Origin: Lysobacterales bacterium | Lineage (GTDB): Bacteria > Pseudomonadota > Gammaproteobacteria > Xanthomonadales > SZUA-36 | NCBI GenBank assembly: GCA_030637665.1 | Contig: DAOWGA010000204.1 | Location: 1 to 7,975, forward strand | Direction of reading: 5' to 3' | DNA length: 7,975 bases | In this document: positions 1 to 6,822 of the stretch, in pieces | How the letters are laid out: every line of letters begins with the position of its first letter | Position numbering within the stretch: the first letter of the stretch is position 1 | Made by a program: the position numbers and the translations under genes | Notes under the pieces: generated by a model | Told to the model about the DNA's origin: nothing | What the model saw: only the letters and a program-made list of their open reading frames with translations | The model's database searches: none

Positions 1-127
1 AGTGTTAAGGTATTTGAATCCACACCATCGGAAACAGTGAGAGTAACATTATATACTCCTTCGTTAAAGTACATTACCGTAGGGTTCTGGAAAGATGAAT
101 TTCCAGGAGACCCTCCTTCAAATGTCC
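1..127 (-). other. PKD-domain protein fragment, probable chimeric contig end
   Basis: Read on the minus strand from 125 down to 1, one frame is open and gives [17 protein letters not shown] then [17 protein letters not shown]. This is the usual pattern of a PKD (polycystic-kidney-disease-like, Ig-fold) domain: F-E-G-G-x-P, then Q-N-P-T-V-x-Y, then [12 protein letters not shown]. Such domains are extracellular and common in secreted or adhesive proteins, especially of Bacteroidota. Only 37 of the first 100 bases are G or C, against 54 of 100 at 131-230. It overlaps the 5' end of mnmG over about 106-127, where the same bases make sense in both genes on opposite strands. I infer that this stretch comes from another organism and was joined by assembly. 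A real inverted fusion is the less likely alternative. Confidence 0.75.
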
Positions 128-1464
128 TGGCCGCCCGTTTGCGGGAAATGCCTTTCACCGTGGCGCGTCTTAAAACCGGAACACCACCGCGTATCGATGG
201 TAAGAGCGTTGATTTCAGTCAATTGCAGGAACAGCCCGGCGATGAGCCGCGGCCGGTGTTTTCCTACATGGGTAGCCGGGATGATCATCCCAGGCAGGTC
301 TGCTGCTGGATCACGCATACCTCGGCGCGAACGCACGACATCATTCGAAAAGCGCTGCATCGTTCGCCGATGTATGCGGGAGCGATCGAAGGCGTGGGCC
401 CCCGATATTGCCCGTCTATTGAGGATAAAGTCGTCCGATTCAGCGATCGTGACAGCCACCAGATTTTTGTCGAGCCCGAAGGGCTGGAAACACGCGAACT
501 CTATCCCAACGGGATATCAACCAGTCTGCCATTTGACGTTCAGCTTGAATTTGTGCATTCGATCAAGGGTTTTGAACAGGCGCATATTACCCGGCCAGGC
601 TATGCCATTGAGTACGATTTCTTCGATCCACGGGAACTCCATGCCTGCCTTGAGACGAAGCACTTTGGCGGTTTGTTTTTCGCCGGCCAGATAAATGGCA
701 CAACCGGCTACGAGGAAGCGGCGGCACAGGGGCTTGTTGCTGGAATCAATGCAGCACGCCTGGTTCGCGGAGAACCCATGTGGGCGCCGCGTCGGGATGA
801 GTCCTACATGGGCGTCATGATCGATGACCTGGTCACTCAGGGCACGCTGGAGCCTTACCGCATGTTTACCAGTCGCGCCGAATATCGCCTGCAATTGCGA
901 GAAGACAACGCCGATCTGCGGCTGACCGAAAAAGGTCGTGAACTGGGCCTGGTTGATGACCAGCGTTGGGACCATTACTGCATACTGCGGGATGGTATCG
1001 AGGCTGAACGGCAACGGATGAATGAAATATGGGTGACCCCAACAAATGCCCTGGGCAAGAAAATTGAATCTTGCCACGGTATTCCGATCAGCAAGGAAGT
1101 ACGTGCGCTGGATCTGATGAAGCGTCCGGAAGTGGGATATCGGCAAATTGCAGAGATCGAGGGCATCGGACCGGGCGTAGAGAATGAACGGATAGCGCAA
1201 CAGCTGGAAATCCAGATGCGCTATGCCGGTTATCTGGGCCGGCAGCAAGAGGATATCAGTCGTCGACGCAAGCATGAATCCCTGGAAATATCGCCTGACT
1301 TCGATTACGAGCGGGTCAGAGGCCTGTCTTCGGAAGTGAAGGAAAAGTTGAAAAACATCCGGCCGGATACCGTTGGCCAGGCTTCACGCATTCCCGGGGT
1401 CACGCCGGCTGCGATTTCCCTGCTGCTCGTGCATCTAAAGAAATCACGTCAGCAAGTAGCCTGA
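106..1464 (+). CDS. mnmG: MnmG (GidA), tRNA uridine-5-carboxymethylaminomethyl synthase, 5'-truncated
   Basis: FAD-dependent subunit of the cytoplasmic MnmE-MnmG complex, which installs (carboxymethyl)aminomethyl at C5 of the wobble uridine of certain tRNAs. Homology starts at GDPPSN (position 106), matching about residue 176 of the 629-residue E. coli protein. From there to the stop it is full length (452 residues), but the N-terminal FAD Rossmann motif is missing. Both GidA signatures are present: [11 protein letters not shown], whose Cys codon at 409-411 aligns with E. coli catalytic Cys277, and [17 protein letters not shown]. The C-terminal MnmE-binding region ends in [14 protein letters not shown], typical of the family. 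The frame stays open upstream to position 1 with a GTG at 37, but those residues are not MnmG-like and read better as a PKD fragment on the other strand. The truncation is therefore probably artefactual. The gene is not followed by rsmG, its common neighbour in gammaproteobacteria. Confidence 0.95.
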   Translation, partial: GDPPSNVLAARLREMPFTVARLKTGTPPRIDGKSVDFSQLQEQPGDEPRPVFSYMGSRDDHPRQVCCWITHTSARTHDIIRKALHRSPMYAGAIEGVGPRYCPSIEDKVVRFSDRDSHQIFVEPEGLETRELYPNGISTSLPFDVQLEFVHSIKGFEQAHITRPGYAIEYDFFDPRELHACLETKHFGGLFFAGQINGTTGYEEAAAQGLVAGINAARLVRGEPMWAPRRDESYMGVMIDDLVTQGTLEPYRMFTSRAEYRLQLREDNADLRLTEKGRELGLVDDQRWDHYCILRDGIEAERQRMNEIWVTPTNALGKKIESCHGIPISKEVRALDLMKRPEVGYRQIAEIEGIGPGVENERIAQQLEIQMRYAGYLGRQQEDISRRRKHESLEISPDFDYERVRGLSSEVKEKLKNIRPDTVGQASRIPGVTPAAISLLLVHLKKSRQQVA

Positions 1465-1516
1465 TTGATACATATTTGCAACAAATTGGGCTCAATCACG
1501 AATTCGCAACGATTGA

Positions 1517-1546
1517 TTTACAGTATTTTAACGGTGATTGGATAAG
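1517..1546 (+). promoter_or_regulatory. possible sigma70 promoter for a small RNA
   Basis: TTTACA (1517-1522) matches five of six positions of the -35 consensus. GATAAG (1541-1546), 18 bp further on, matches four of six of the -10 consensus. Transcription would start near 1553, just ahead of the structured stretch that ends at the terminator at 1633-1663. This is based on consensus matching alone, so confidence is low. Confidence 0.25.
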
Positions 1547-1552
1547 CTAGGT

Positions 1553-1663
1553 GTGTAAGTTGACTGTGCCTAGCGTATCGCACCTCTAGACAGGCAGTCC
1601 CCACACTTCTATGCCTTAAGCGATACGCTTTTAAGCCCCGGATTCATGTCCGGGGCTTTTTTT
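1553..1663 (+). ncRNA. candidate structured small RNA, or structured mnmG 3' UTR
   Basis: No protein gene fits here, but the stretch is dense in perfect pairings. AGCGTATCGC (1572-1581) pairs with GCGATACGCT (1620-1629) as a 10-bp stem. Inside it AGGCA (1592-1596) pairs with TGCCT (1612-1616), leaving a C-rich loop (GTCCCCAC and following bases). The structure runs directly into a 10-bp GC-rich terminator hairpin with a T-tract. A competing stem, GCTAGG (1546-1551) with CCTAGC (1569-1574), shares three bases with the long stem. GTGTG (1551-1555) could also pair with loop bases CACAC (1602-1606) as a pseudoknot. A plausible promoter lies at 1517-1546, giving a transcript of about 110 nt. I do not recognise a known RNA family. 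It may instead be the 3' UTR and terminator of mnmG. The 5' end is a guess. Confidence 0.35.
1633..1663 (+). terminator. strong rho-independent terminator
   Basis: AAGCCCCGGA (1633-1642) pairs perfectly with TCCGGGGCTT (1649-1658) around the six-base loop TTCATG, followed by an unbroken run of T to 1663. It ends transcription of mnmG and/or the candidate small RNA and insulates glnS. Confidence 0.93.
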
Positions 1664-1665
1664 AG

Positions 1666-1693
1666 TTATCTGGTGTGCTCAATGCGTTAGAAT
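1666..1693 (+). promoter_or_regulatory. probable glnS promoter
   Basis: TAGAAT (1688-1693) matches five of six positions of the sigma70 -10 hexamer. A poor -35 (TTATCT, 1666-1671) lies 16 bp upstream, immediately after the terminator. Because the terminator cuts off read-through, glnS needs its own promoter in this gap. The leader would be about 60 nt and would include the short hairpin at 1712-1735. Confidence 0.4.
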
Positions 1694-1700
1694 TTACCGC

Positions 1701-1735
1701 TTTGCCTGCTTTTTGCCAATAAACAATGCGGCAAA
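1701..1735 (+). repeat. small direct and inverted repeat in the glnS leader
   Basis: TTTGCC occurs twice, 11 bp apart (1701-1706 and 1712-1717). Its inverted copy GGCAAA follows at 1730-1735, so the leader can form a 6-bp hairpin with a 12-nt A-rich loop, using either upstream copy. It could be a regulatory leader or chance. It lacks a T-tract, so it is not a terminator. Confidence 0.3.
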
Positions 1736-1759
1736 CACAAAAACAGTGTGGAACTCCGA

Positions 1760-3457
1760 ATGAGCAACGAAAATCAGACAGTAACCACGAATTTCATTCG
1801 TAATATCGTTATCAAGGACCTTGAGGCTGGAAAACACGCGAACATCATTACCCGATTTCCACCGGAACCCAATGGTCATCTGCACATTGGGCACGCCAAG
1901 TCTATCTGCCTGAACTTCGGTATTGCCGATGAATTCGGAGGCAGAACGAATCTGCGCTTCGATGATACTAACCCCCTGAAAGAAAACGAAGATTTCATGC
2001 TGGCCATCATGGATGATGTACGCTGGTTGGGCTTCGAATGGGAAGAATTGCGGCATGCTTCTGATTACTTTCAGCAGCTTTATGACTTTGCCGTGCACCT
2101 CATCCAGACCGGCAAAGCCTATGTTGAGAGCCTGTCATCCGAGGAAATCCGCGCGTACCGAGGCACCTTGACCGAACCGGGTCGTGAAAGCCCTTACCGT
2201 GACCGCCCCGTGGAAGAAAACCTGGCTTTGTTCGAGCGCATGAAAGCGGGGGAATTCGAGGATGGCCTGCATGTGTTACGGGCGAAAATCGACATGGCCT
2301 CGTCCAATATCAATATGCGGGACCCGGTGGTCTACCGCATTAGAAATGCTTCCCACCATCGCACCGGTGATAGCTGGCACATTTACCCGATGTACGACTG
2401 GGCACATGGCATCTCGGATGCCATCGAAGGCGTTACGCATTCCTTGTGTACGCTCGAATTCGAGGACCACAGACCCCTGTATGACTGGTTCCTGGATAAC
2501 ATTCCGGCACCCTGTCATCCACAGCAGATCGAATTTGCGCGCGGCAACCTGGACTACACGGTCATGAGCAAGCGCAAATTACGCCAACTGGTCGAGGAAG
2601 GGCACGTATCAGGCTGGGATGACCCGCGTTTGCCCACCCTGGCCGGGCTTCGCAGGCGTGGCTTTACGCCCGAGGCCATTCGCGCGTTCTGGGCGGAAAT
2701 GGGCATTTCGAAGTCACACAGCATCATTTCCATGGGTGTGCTGGAGAACGCTGTGCGCAATGATCTGAATGCGATAGCGCCCCGGACCATGGCGGTACTC
2801 GATCCCCTGAAAGTCGTATTGACGAATTTCCCTGAAGAGGAAACTGAGTGGCTGCAAGCATCCGTGCATCCACAGAACGAAGAAATGGGTAAAAGAAAAG
2901 TCCCCGTGACGCGTGAAATCTGGATTGAGCGGAGCGATTTCATGGAACAGCCTCCACGGAAATTTTTTCGGCTGAAGCCCGGCGGTGAAGTTCGTTTGCG
3001 CAATGCTTTCATCGTAATGTGCACGGATGTGATCAAGAATGACGCTGGTGAGGTGATTGAGTTGCATTGCGAGTTTGACCCCGAGTCCCGCTCAGGTTTA
3101 CCGGGTGCAGCCCGCAAAGTGAAAGGTACGATTCACTGGGTTTCTGCCAAACATGGCGTGCAGGCCGAGGTTCGGCTGTATGATCGCCTGTTCACGGTGC
3201 CTGACCCTTTGGGGGACAAGTCCCGGAATTTCCTGGAGTTTCTTAATCCTCACTCGCTGGACTTGATCGACAACGCCGTAGTGGAAGCCCCGGTGGCTGA
3301 AGGCTCGGGGGGTGATCTTTACCAGTTCGAGCGCACTGGTTATTTTTGCCATGACAGCGTTGATTCGCAGCCGGGCCGGCCGGTGCTCAACCAGATCGTG
3401 ACATTGAGGGACTCCTGGGCCCGTATTGAGAAGGAATTGGCTCAAAAGCAGGTATGA
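1760..3457 (+). CDS. glnS: GlnS, glutaminyl-tRNA synthetase
   Basis: Class I aminoacyl-tRNA synthetase that charges tRNA-Gln with glutamine in the cytoplasm. From the ATG at 1760 the product is 565 residues, close to the 554 of E. coli GlnRS, and it aligns along its whole length. The Rossmann-fold HIGH motif is [12 protein letters not shown] (HIGH at residues 42-45), and the KMSKS-class loop is VMSKRK (Met269). Other GlnRS blocks visible are [34 protein letters not shown], the WDDPR-LRRRG segment before the anticodon-binding beta barrels, and [11 protein letters not shown] in the C-terminal barrel. These blocks separate it from the related GluRS. A GTG at 1748 would add four residues (MELR), but it lacks a ribosome site, whereas TGGA lies just upstream of the ATG and homologues begin MS. 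No terminator is visible after it, so some read-through into lemA 71 bp downstream is possible. Confidence 0.97.
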   Translation: MSNENQTVTTNFIRNIVIKDLEAGKHANIITRFPPEPNGHLHIGHAKSICLNFGIADEFGGRTNLRFDDTNPLKENEDFMLAIMDDVRWLGFEWEELRHASDYFQQLYDFAVHLIQTGKAYVESLSSEEIRAYRGTLTEPGRESPYRDRPVEENLALFERMKAGEFEDGLHVLRAKIDMASSNINMRDPVVYRIRNASHHRTGDSWHIYPMYDWAHGISDAIEGVTHSLCTLEFEDHRPLYDWFLDNIPAPCHPQQIEFARGNLDYTVMSKRKLRQLVEEGHVSGWDDPRLPTLAGLRRRGFTPEAIRAFWAEMGISKSHSIISMGVLENAVRNDLNAIAPRTMAVLDPLKVVLTNFPEEETEWLQASVHPQNEEMGKRKVPVTREIWIERSDFMEQPPRKFFRLKPGGEVRLRNAFIVMCTDVIKNDAGEVIELHCEFDPESRSGLPGAARKVKGTIHWVSAKHGVQAEVRLYDRLFTVPDPLGDKSRNFLEFLNPHSLDLIDNAVVEAPVAEGSGGDLYQFERTGYFCHDSVDSQPGRPVLNQIVTLRDSWARIEKELAQKQV

Positions 3458-3487
3458 CTATCGTCACCCTCCGAAATTCAGGTAATT

Positions 3488-3496
3488 TGCTACACT
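3488..3496 (+). promoter_or_regulatory. possible extended -10 promoter for lemA
   Basis: TGCTACACT (3488-3496) is an extended -10 element: TG, one base, then TACACT with four of six consensus matches. There is no recognisable -35. It lies 32 bp before the lemA start, in the only gap between glnS and lemA. Confidence 0.3.
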
Positions 3497-3515
3497 TTCA
3501 GGTGTATTGATCAAC

Positions 3516-3521
3516 AGGGAG
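3516..3521 (+). promoter_or_regulatory. lemA ribosome binding site
   Basis: AGGGAG ends seven bases before the ATG at 3529 and fixes that start. Confidence 0.7.
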
Positions 3522-3528
3522 AAAAGAA

Positions 3529-4110
3529 ATGGAATGGATTATTCTTGCTATCGTCGTTGGCGCTATCTTTTTCGCCATCTCGATTTACAACCGCCTGGTA
3601 ACTGGCCGTAACCGTTTCAAGAATGCATTTGCCCAAATCGATGTGCAGTTGACGCGGCGTCATGACTTGATACCGAACCTGGTTGAAACAGCCAAGGGTT
3701 ACATGTCGCACGAACGGGAAACGCTGGAAGCCGTGGTTAACGCGCGCAACATGGCGGTCGCCGGACTGAAGGAAGCGGCAAAAGATCCATCCGACCCTGA
3801 CGCCATGAAGAAACTGGCCGCAGCAGAGCAGGGCCTTTCCGGGGCTCTGGGACGTCTGTTTGCGCTTTCAGAAGCCTATCCGGATCTGAAAGCCAATGAA
3901 AATATGATGCAGCTTTCAGAGGAACTGACAACGACCGAAAACAAGGTTGCCTTCGCCCGTCAGGCGTACAACGACTCGGTGATGGGCTACAACACGCTGC
4001 GTGAGTCTTTCCCCAACAACCTGTTTGCCGGATGGTTCAATTTCAGGGCGGCTGAATTGCTCGAAATCGAGGATGAATCCAAGCGCGAGGCGCCCAAGGT
4101 CAGTTTTTGA
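3529..4110 (+). CDS. lemA: LemA family membrane protein
   Basis: A 193-residue LemA-family protein, the usual length. One N-terminal membrane segment (about residues 3-20) is followed by basic residues (RLVTGRNRFK). By the positive-inside rule this puts the N-terminus outside and the helical domain in the cytoplasm. The family core is clear: N-x-F-x-Q-I-D-V-Q-L-x-R-R-x-D-L-I-P-N-L-V-E-T-x-K-G-Y at about residues 30-60, then E-T-L-E-A-V-V-N-A-R, and near the end YNTLRESFPNNLFAGWFNF. The biochemical function of LemA proteins is not established. They are often encoded beside membrane proteases or TPM-domain proteins, as here: an M48 protease follows after 43 nt on the same strand, so the two are probably co-transcribed. 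I infer a role as partner or substrate adaptor of that protease. Confidence 0.93.
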   Translation: MEWIILAIVVGAIFFAISIYNRLVTGRNRFKNAFAQIDVQLTRRHDLIPNLVETAKGYMSHERETLEAVVNARNMAVAGLKEAAKDPSDPDAMKKLAAAEQGLSGALGRLFALSEAYPDLKANENMMQLSEELTTTENKVAFARQAYNDSVMGYNTLRESFPNNLFAGWFNFRAAELLEIEDESKREAPKVSF

Positions 4111-4134
4111 TCCGGGTCAATATGCGAGTTAGGG

Positions 4135-4150
4135 AGAGCCGGAGGCTCCT
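4135..4150 (+). promoter_or_regulatory. strong ribosome binding site in a small hairpin
   Basis: GGAGG (4141-4145) lies eight bases before the ATG at 4154, an excellent Shine-Dalgarno that fixes the start. The site is embedded in AGCCGGAGGCT, which can pair AGCC with GGCT around a three-base loop that includes part of the Shine-Dalgarno. A mild translational control of the protease relative to LemA is possible. Confidence 0.55.
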
Positions 4151-4153
4151 TGG

Positions 4154-6082
4154 ATGAATTTCTTCGAACAGCAGGACCAGGCGCGCAGGCAATCCCGCTG
4201 GCTGGTCATCGTGTTCATCCTGGCCGTAGTGGCCATCGTGGTGGCGATCGACCTGATTGTACTGCTGGCCATGGGTATGACTTCAATCGAAACCGAGGGT
4301 GTACCGCAGGTCGGTGCGCAGATGATCACCGGTAATATCCCACTGCTATCGGGAACTGCCATTGCCACTATTTCGGTCATTGGCCTGGCGAGCATGTTCA
4401 AATCAGCCAGCCTCAGGGCTGGTGGTGGTAAAGTCGCCCGGGAACTGGGCGGTACGCTGGTCGAGCCCGACACGCGTGACGCCAAACGTCGTCGCTTGCG
4501 CAATGTAGTGGAAGAAATTGCCCTGGCCTCAGGTGTTCCTGTACCTGAAATTTACGTTCTGGAGCATGAGGCCGGCATAAACGCCTTTGCGGCTGGATTC
4601 ACGCCCGCCGATGCAGCCGTGGCAGTGACCCGGGGGGCGCTGGAGAAACTCAAGCGCGATGAACTGCAGGGTGTGATCGCACATGAATTCAGTCATATTC
4701 TGAATGGCGATATGCGGATCAATATACGGCTGATGGGTGCCTTGTTTGGCATTTTATTATTGGCCCTGATCGGGCGGCGCATCCTGATCCACTCACATTT
4801 TGCAGGTCGCTCGTCACGTGACAAAAACGGTGCGGTGGTATTGCTCATTGCTTTTGGCCTGATGGCGGTTGGTTACATTGGCCAGTTTTTCGGGCGCTGG
4901 ATCAAGGCAGCTGTCTCACGTCAAAGGGAATACCTGGCGGATGCATCGGCAGTACAGTTCACCAGGGACCCAGACGGCATTGGTGGTGCGCTGAAAAAAA
5001 TTGCTGTCTACAGTGATGGCTCCTACCTCAACGTGGACACCGAAGAAGTGGGTCACATGCTGTTCGGCAACGGTCAGAAAATGATGATGTTTTCCACCCA
5101 TCCGCCGCTGAATGAGCGCATTGGCAGGATTGACCCTGCTTTCCGCCCCGAGGATCTGGACCGCCTGGCAGCGGAAATTCAGCGTGACCGGGGCAAGGCG
5201 GAAAAAGACCGGGCGAGGACAGTCAAACAGGCTGAAAATACCCGGCGGGGTATGTTTGACGCTGAAAATATCATCGACCAGATTGGCAAGCCCGACTGGG
5301 ACCGGGTGTTGATGGCTGCTGCCATGGCCGCTTCGATTCCGGACAACATCAATCAGGCTGCGCATTCGACCGAATGGGCGCCCGAGGTATTGCTCTATAC
5401 CTTGCTGGACAAGAATTCACAGGTCATGGAGCAACAACTGCAGATTATTGCTCAGCGAATGGGTGCAGACAGCGAGGCCCAGGTCAGTGCATTGCTCGAT
5501 GCAGGAGGTCTGCTGCAGCCCGAGCAACGCCTGCCATTGCTCGAAATGGCGTTTCCGGCCCTGAAGCGACGACCACCGGATTATGTTGCAAAGGTCATGG
5601 CTACGGTCAATGCCCTGGTTGAGGCAGACGGCCGTATCGATGTTTTCGAATACCTCCTGGCAAGGGTCATCAAGCAGCACCTGTGGGAATCGCACAACCC
5701 GCATGCAGTCAAGGTAGCCGGACGCAAGACTCTCCGCGCCTGCAGTAAGGAAGCTGTGCAGGTCATGGCCATTCTTGCCGCCCACGGCCACGCCGAGAGG
5801 GCTGCGGTTGAATCAGCTTTCAAAGCCGGAGTTCTTGCATTGGGCCTTGATGTCAACACACCTATGCCGCAGCTGGAGAACTGGGTTGTGGCCCTGGACC
5901 GGGCATTACCGAAGCTGGATCACCTGAAATCCACTGGAAAAGAAAAACTTGTACGCGCCCTGACTGAAGTTGTACTCCACGACAGTGAACTGGCCCCGAG
6001 CGAACTGGAACTCCTGCGCGTCATCTGTGACCTCATCCACGTCCCTCTGCCACTACTCACTGGGACCGTTGGCGATGGGTAG
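4154..6082 (+). CDS. M48 family HtpX-like zinc metalloprotease with long C-terminal extension
   Basis: A 642-residue integral inner-membrane M48 metallopeptidase. Membrane segments are visible at about 17-40, 61-81, 193-211 and 226-249, as in HtpX, with the catalytic site on the cytoplasmic side. Zinc ligands are HEFSH (His177, Glu178, His181) and, downstream, Glu259 in REYLAD. The family motif THPPL with following ERI is at 315-322. In E. coli, HtpX (293 residues) degrades damaged membrane proteins. This protein is more than twice as long. After the protease domain come a charged, probably helical stretch (about 335-365) and roughly 275 residues of helical sequence. Within these, about 476-512 (DYVAKVMATVNALVEADGRI, with an acidic residue and partner helix after it) resembles a TerB-like domain; that is tentative. 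It ends with ELLRVICDLIHVPLPLL. It follows lemA by 43 nt and is probably translated from the same message. I give no symbol, because it is not HtpX proper. Confidence 0.93.
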   Translation: MNFFEQQDQARRQSRWLVIVFILAVVAIVVAIDLIVLLAMGMTSIETEGVPQVGAQMITGNIPLLSGTAIATISVIGLASMFKSASLRAGGGKVARELGGTLVEPDTRDAKRRRLRNVVEEIALASGVPVPEIYVLEHEAGINAFAAGFTPADAAVAVTRGALEKLKRDELQGVIAHEFSHILNGDMRINIRLMGALFGILLLALIGRRILIHSHFAGRSSRDKNGAVVLLIAFGLMAVGYIGQFFGRWIKAAVSRQREYLADASAVQFTRDPDGIGGALKKIAVYSDGSYLNVDTEEVGHMLFGNGQKMMMFSTHPPLNERIGRIDPAFRPEDLDRLAAEIQRDRGKAEKDRARTVKQAENTRRGMFDAENIIDQIGKPDWDRVLMAAAMAASIPDNINQAAHSTEWAPEVLLYTLLDKNSQVMEQQLQIIAQRMGADSEAQVSALLDAGGLLQPEQRLPLLEMAFPALKRRPPDYVAKVMATVNALVEADGRIDVFEYLLARVIKQHLWESHNPHAVKVAGRKTLRACSKEAVQVMAILAAHGHAERAAVESAFKAGVLALGLDVNTPMPQLENWVVALDRALPKLDHLKSTGKEKLVRALTEVVLHDSELAPSELELLRVICDLIHVPLPLLTGTVGDG

Positions 6083-6116
6083 AGTGAATCTTTCTTGTTG
6101 GATTTTGAAATTTATC

Positions 6117-6143
6117 CGCAGAGAGCGCAGAAGACGCGGAATA
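6117..6143. repeat. three degenerate 9-bp units, CGCAGAGAG type
   Basis: CGCAGAGAG, CGCAGAAGA and CGCGGAATA follow each other with exact 9-bp spacing in the gap between the convergent M48 and murU genes. Short GCAGAG-rich intergenic repeats of this general look occur in many bacterial genomes; that is from memory and was not searched. TCCGC (6115-6119) and GCGGA (6136-6140) could also form a weak 5-bp stem. No T-tract follows on either strand, so I do not call a terminator. The rest of 6083-6171 shows nothing recognisable. Confidence 0.45.
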
Positions 6144-6171
6144 TACTACGGATGACGCCTTTAATGTTGGC

Positions 6172-6822
6172 TCAGGTTTCAATTGATGAAAGTCGCTCCA
6201 GGGTGCCGATATCCTCCCAGCGACCCTCATATCTCTCACCGGTGACCAGGTGATTTTCCATCGCCGATCGCAGCAGCGGAACGACAGAAAACTTACCTGC
6301 CTTACAGCCGTCAAATAATCGGTTGTGATAAACGCCAATTCCGCTGAAGGTTAGTTTGTCTTCACCTTCACTCCTGATTCTCGCGTTGAGCAGCGCAAAA
6401 TCGCCTTTTGGATGTTGCGGCGGATTGGGAATCATCACCAGGTGGGCCCAGTCACACTTGACGGCGCGCAGGCGTGCGAACGGGTAGTCAGTCCAGATAT
6501 CTCCGTTGACCACCAGGAACGGCGATGAGCCGAGCAAGGGCAGGGCCTTGTGGATTCCACCACCGGTTTCCAGGGCTGCGGGCTGCTCGTCGGACCAGTG
6601 AATGGTGATGCCCCAGCGGCCGCCGTCTCCGATTGCCGCCGGCAATTGCTCACCCAGATGGCCCTGGTTAATGATGATTTCCCTGAAGCCCGCTGCGCAC
6701 AGGGCTTCGATGTGATACTCGATCAGAGGTTTGCCACGCACCTCGATCAGGGGCTTGGGAATGGTATCGGTCAGCGGGCGGAGGCGCTCCCCGCGACCCG
6801 CGGCCAGGATCATGGCGCGCAT
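6172..6822 (-). CDS. murU: MurU, N-acetylmuramate alpha-1-phosphate uridylyltransferase
   Basis: Cytoplasmic nucleotidyltransferase that makes UDP-MurNAc from MurNAc-alpha-1-phosphate and UTP, the last step of the anhydro-MurNAc recycling route described in Pseudomonas. The product is 216 residues, against about 223 for the Pseudomonas enzyme as I recall it. The sugar-phosphate nucleotidyltransferase signature is MRAMILAAGRGERLRPLT with PKPL after it. Next come LETGGG, the metal-binding VNGDIWTD, GDFALL, FSGIGVY and the final GRWEDIGTLERL, all in the order seen in MurU. The start at 6822 overlaps the end of amgK by 13 nt and has GGAG eight bases upstream. Met4 at 6813 would give a classic 4-nt ATGA overlap, but the MxAMILAAG start is the conserved one. 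The partner kinase amgK directly upstream supports MurU over a generic mannose-1-phosphate guanylyltransferase. Confidence 0.9.
   Translation of the reverse strand: MRAMILAAGRGERLRPLTDTIPKPLIEVRGKPLIEYHIEALCAAGFREIIINQGHLGEQLPAAIGDGGRWGITIHWSDEQPAALETGGGIHKALPLLGSSPFLVVNGDIWTDYPFARLRAVKCDWAHLVMIPNPPQHPKGDFALLNARIRSEGEDKLTFSGIGVYHNRLFDGCKAGKFSVVPLLRSAMENHLVTGERYEGRWEDIGTLERLSSIET

Noticed and set aside
37..105. GTG start at 37 as the true mnmG start
   Set aside because: The 23 residues before GDPPSN do not resemble MnmG, there is no ribosome site, the FAD-binding domain would be missing, and the same bases encode a PKD domain on the other strand.
517..1275. 252-codon minus-strand open frame opposite mnmG
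   Set aside because: It mirrors a conserved coding region and its product resembles no family.
1465..1747. tRNA or a short protein gene in the mnmG-glnS gap
   Set aside because: There is no T-loop GTTC-type motif or cloverleaf, and no open frame with a ribosome site. The inverted repeats fit a structured RNA plus terminator better.
1748..1759. GTG at 1748 as the glnS start
   Set aside because: No Shine-Dalgarno precedes it. The ATG at 1760 has TGGA at suitable spacing and matches the MS start of GlnRS proteins.
1694..3445. Minus-strand open frames opposite glnS
   Set aside because: Low-complexity mirror readings of a strongly conserved gene, with no recognisable domains or ribosome sites.
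6117..6143. CRISPR-like or simple tandem array
   Set aside because: Only three degenerate 9-bp units, with no spacers and no cas genes.
6083..6171. Bidirectional terminator between the M48 and murU genes
   Set aside because: Only a 5-bp stem (TCCGC/GCGGA) with a 16-nt loop and no T-tract on either side was found.
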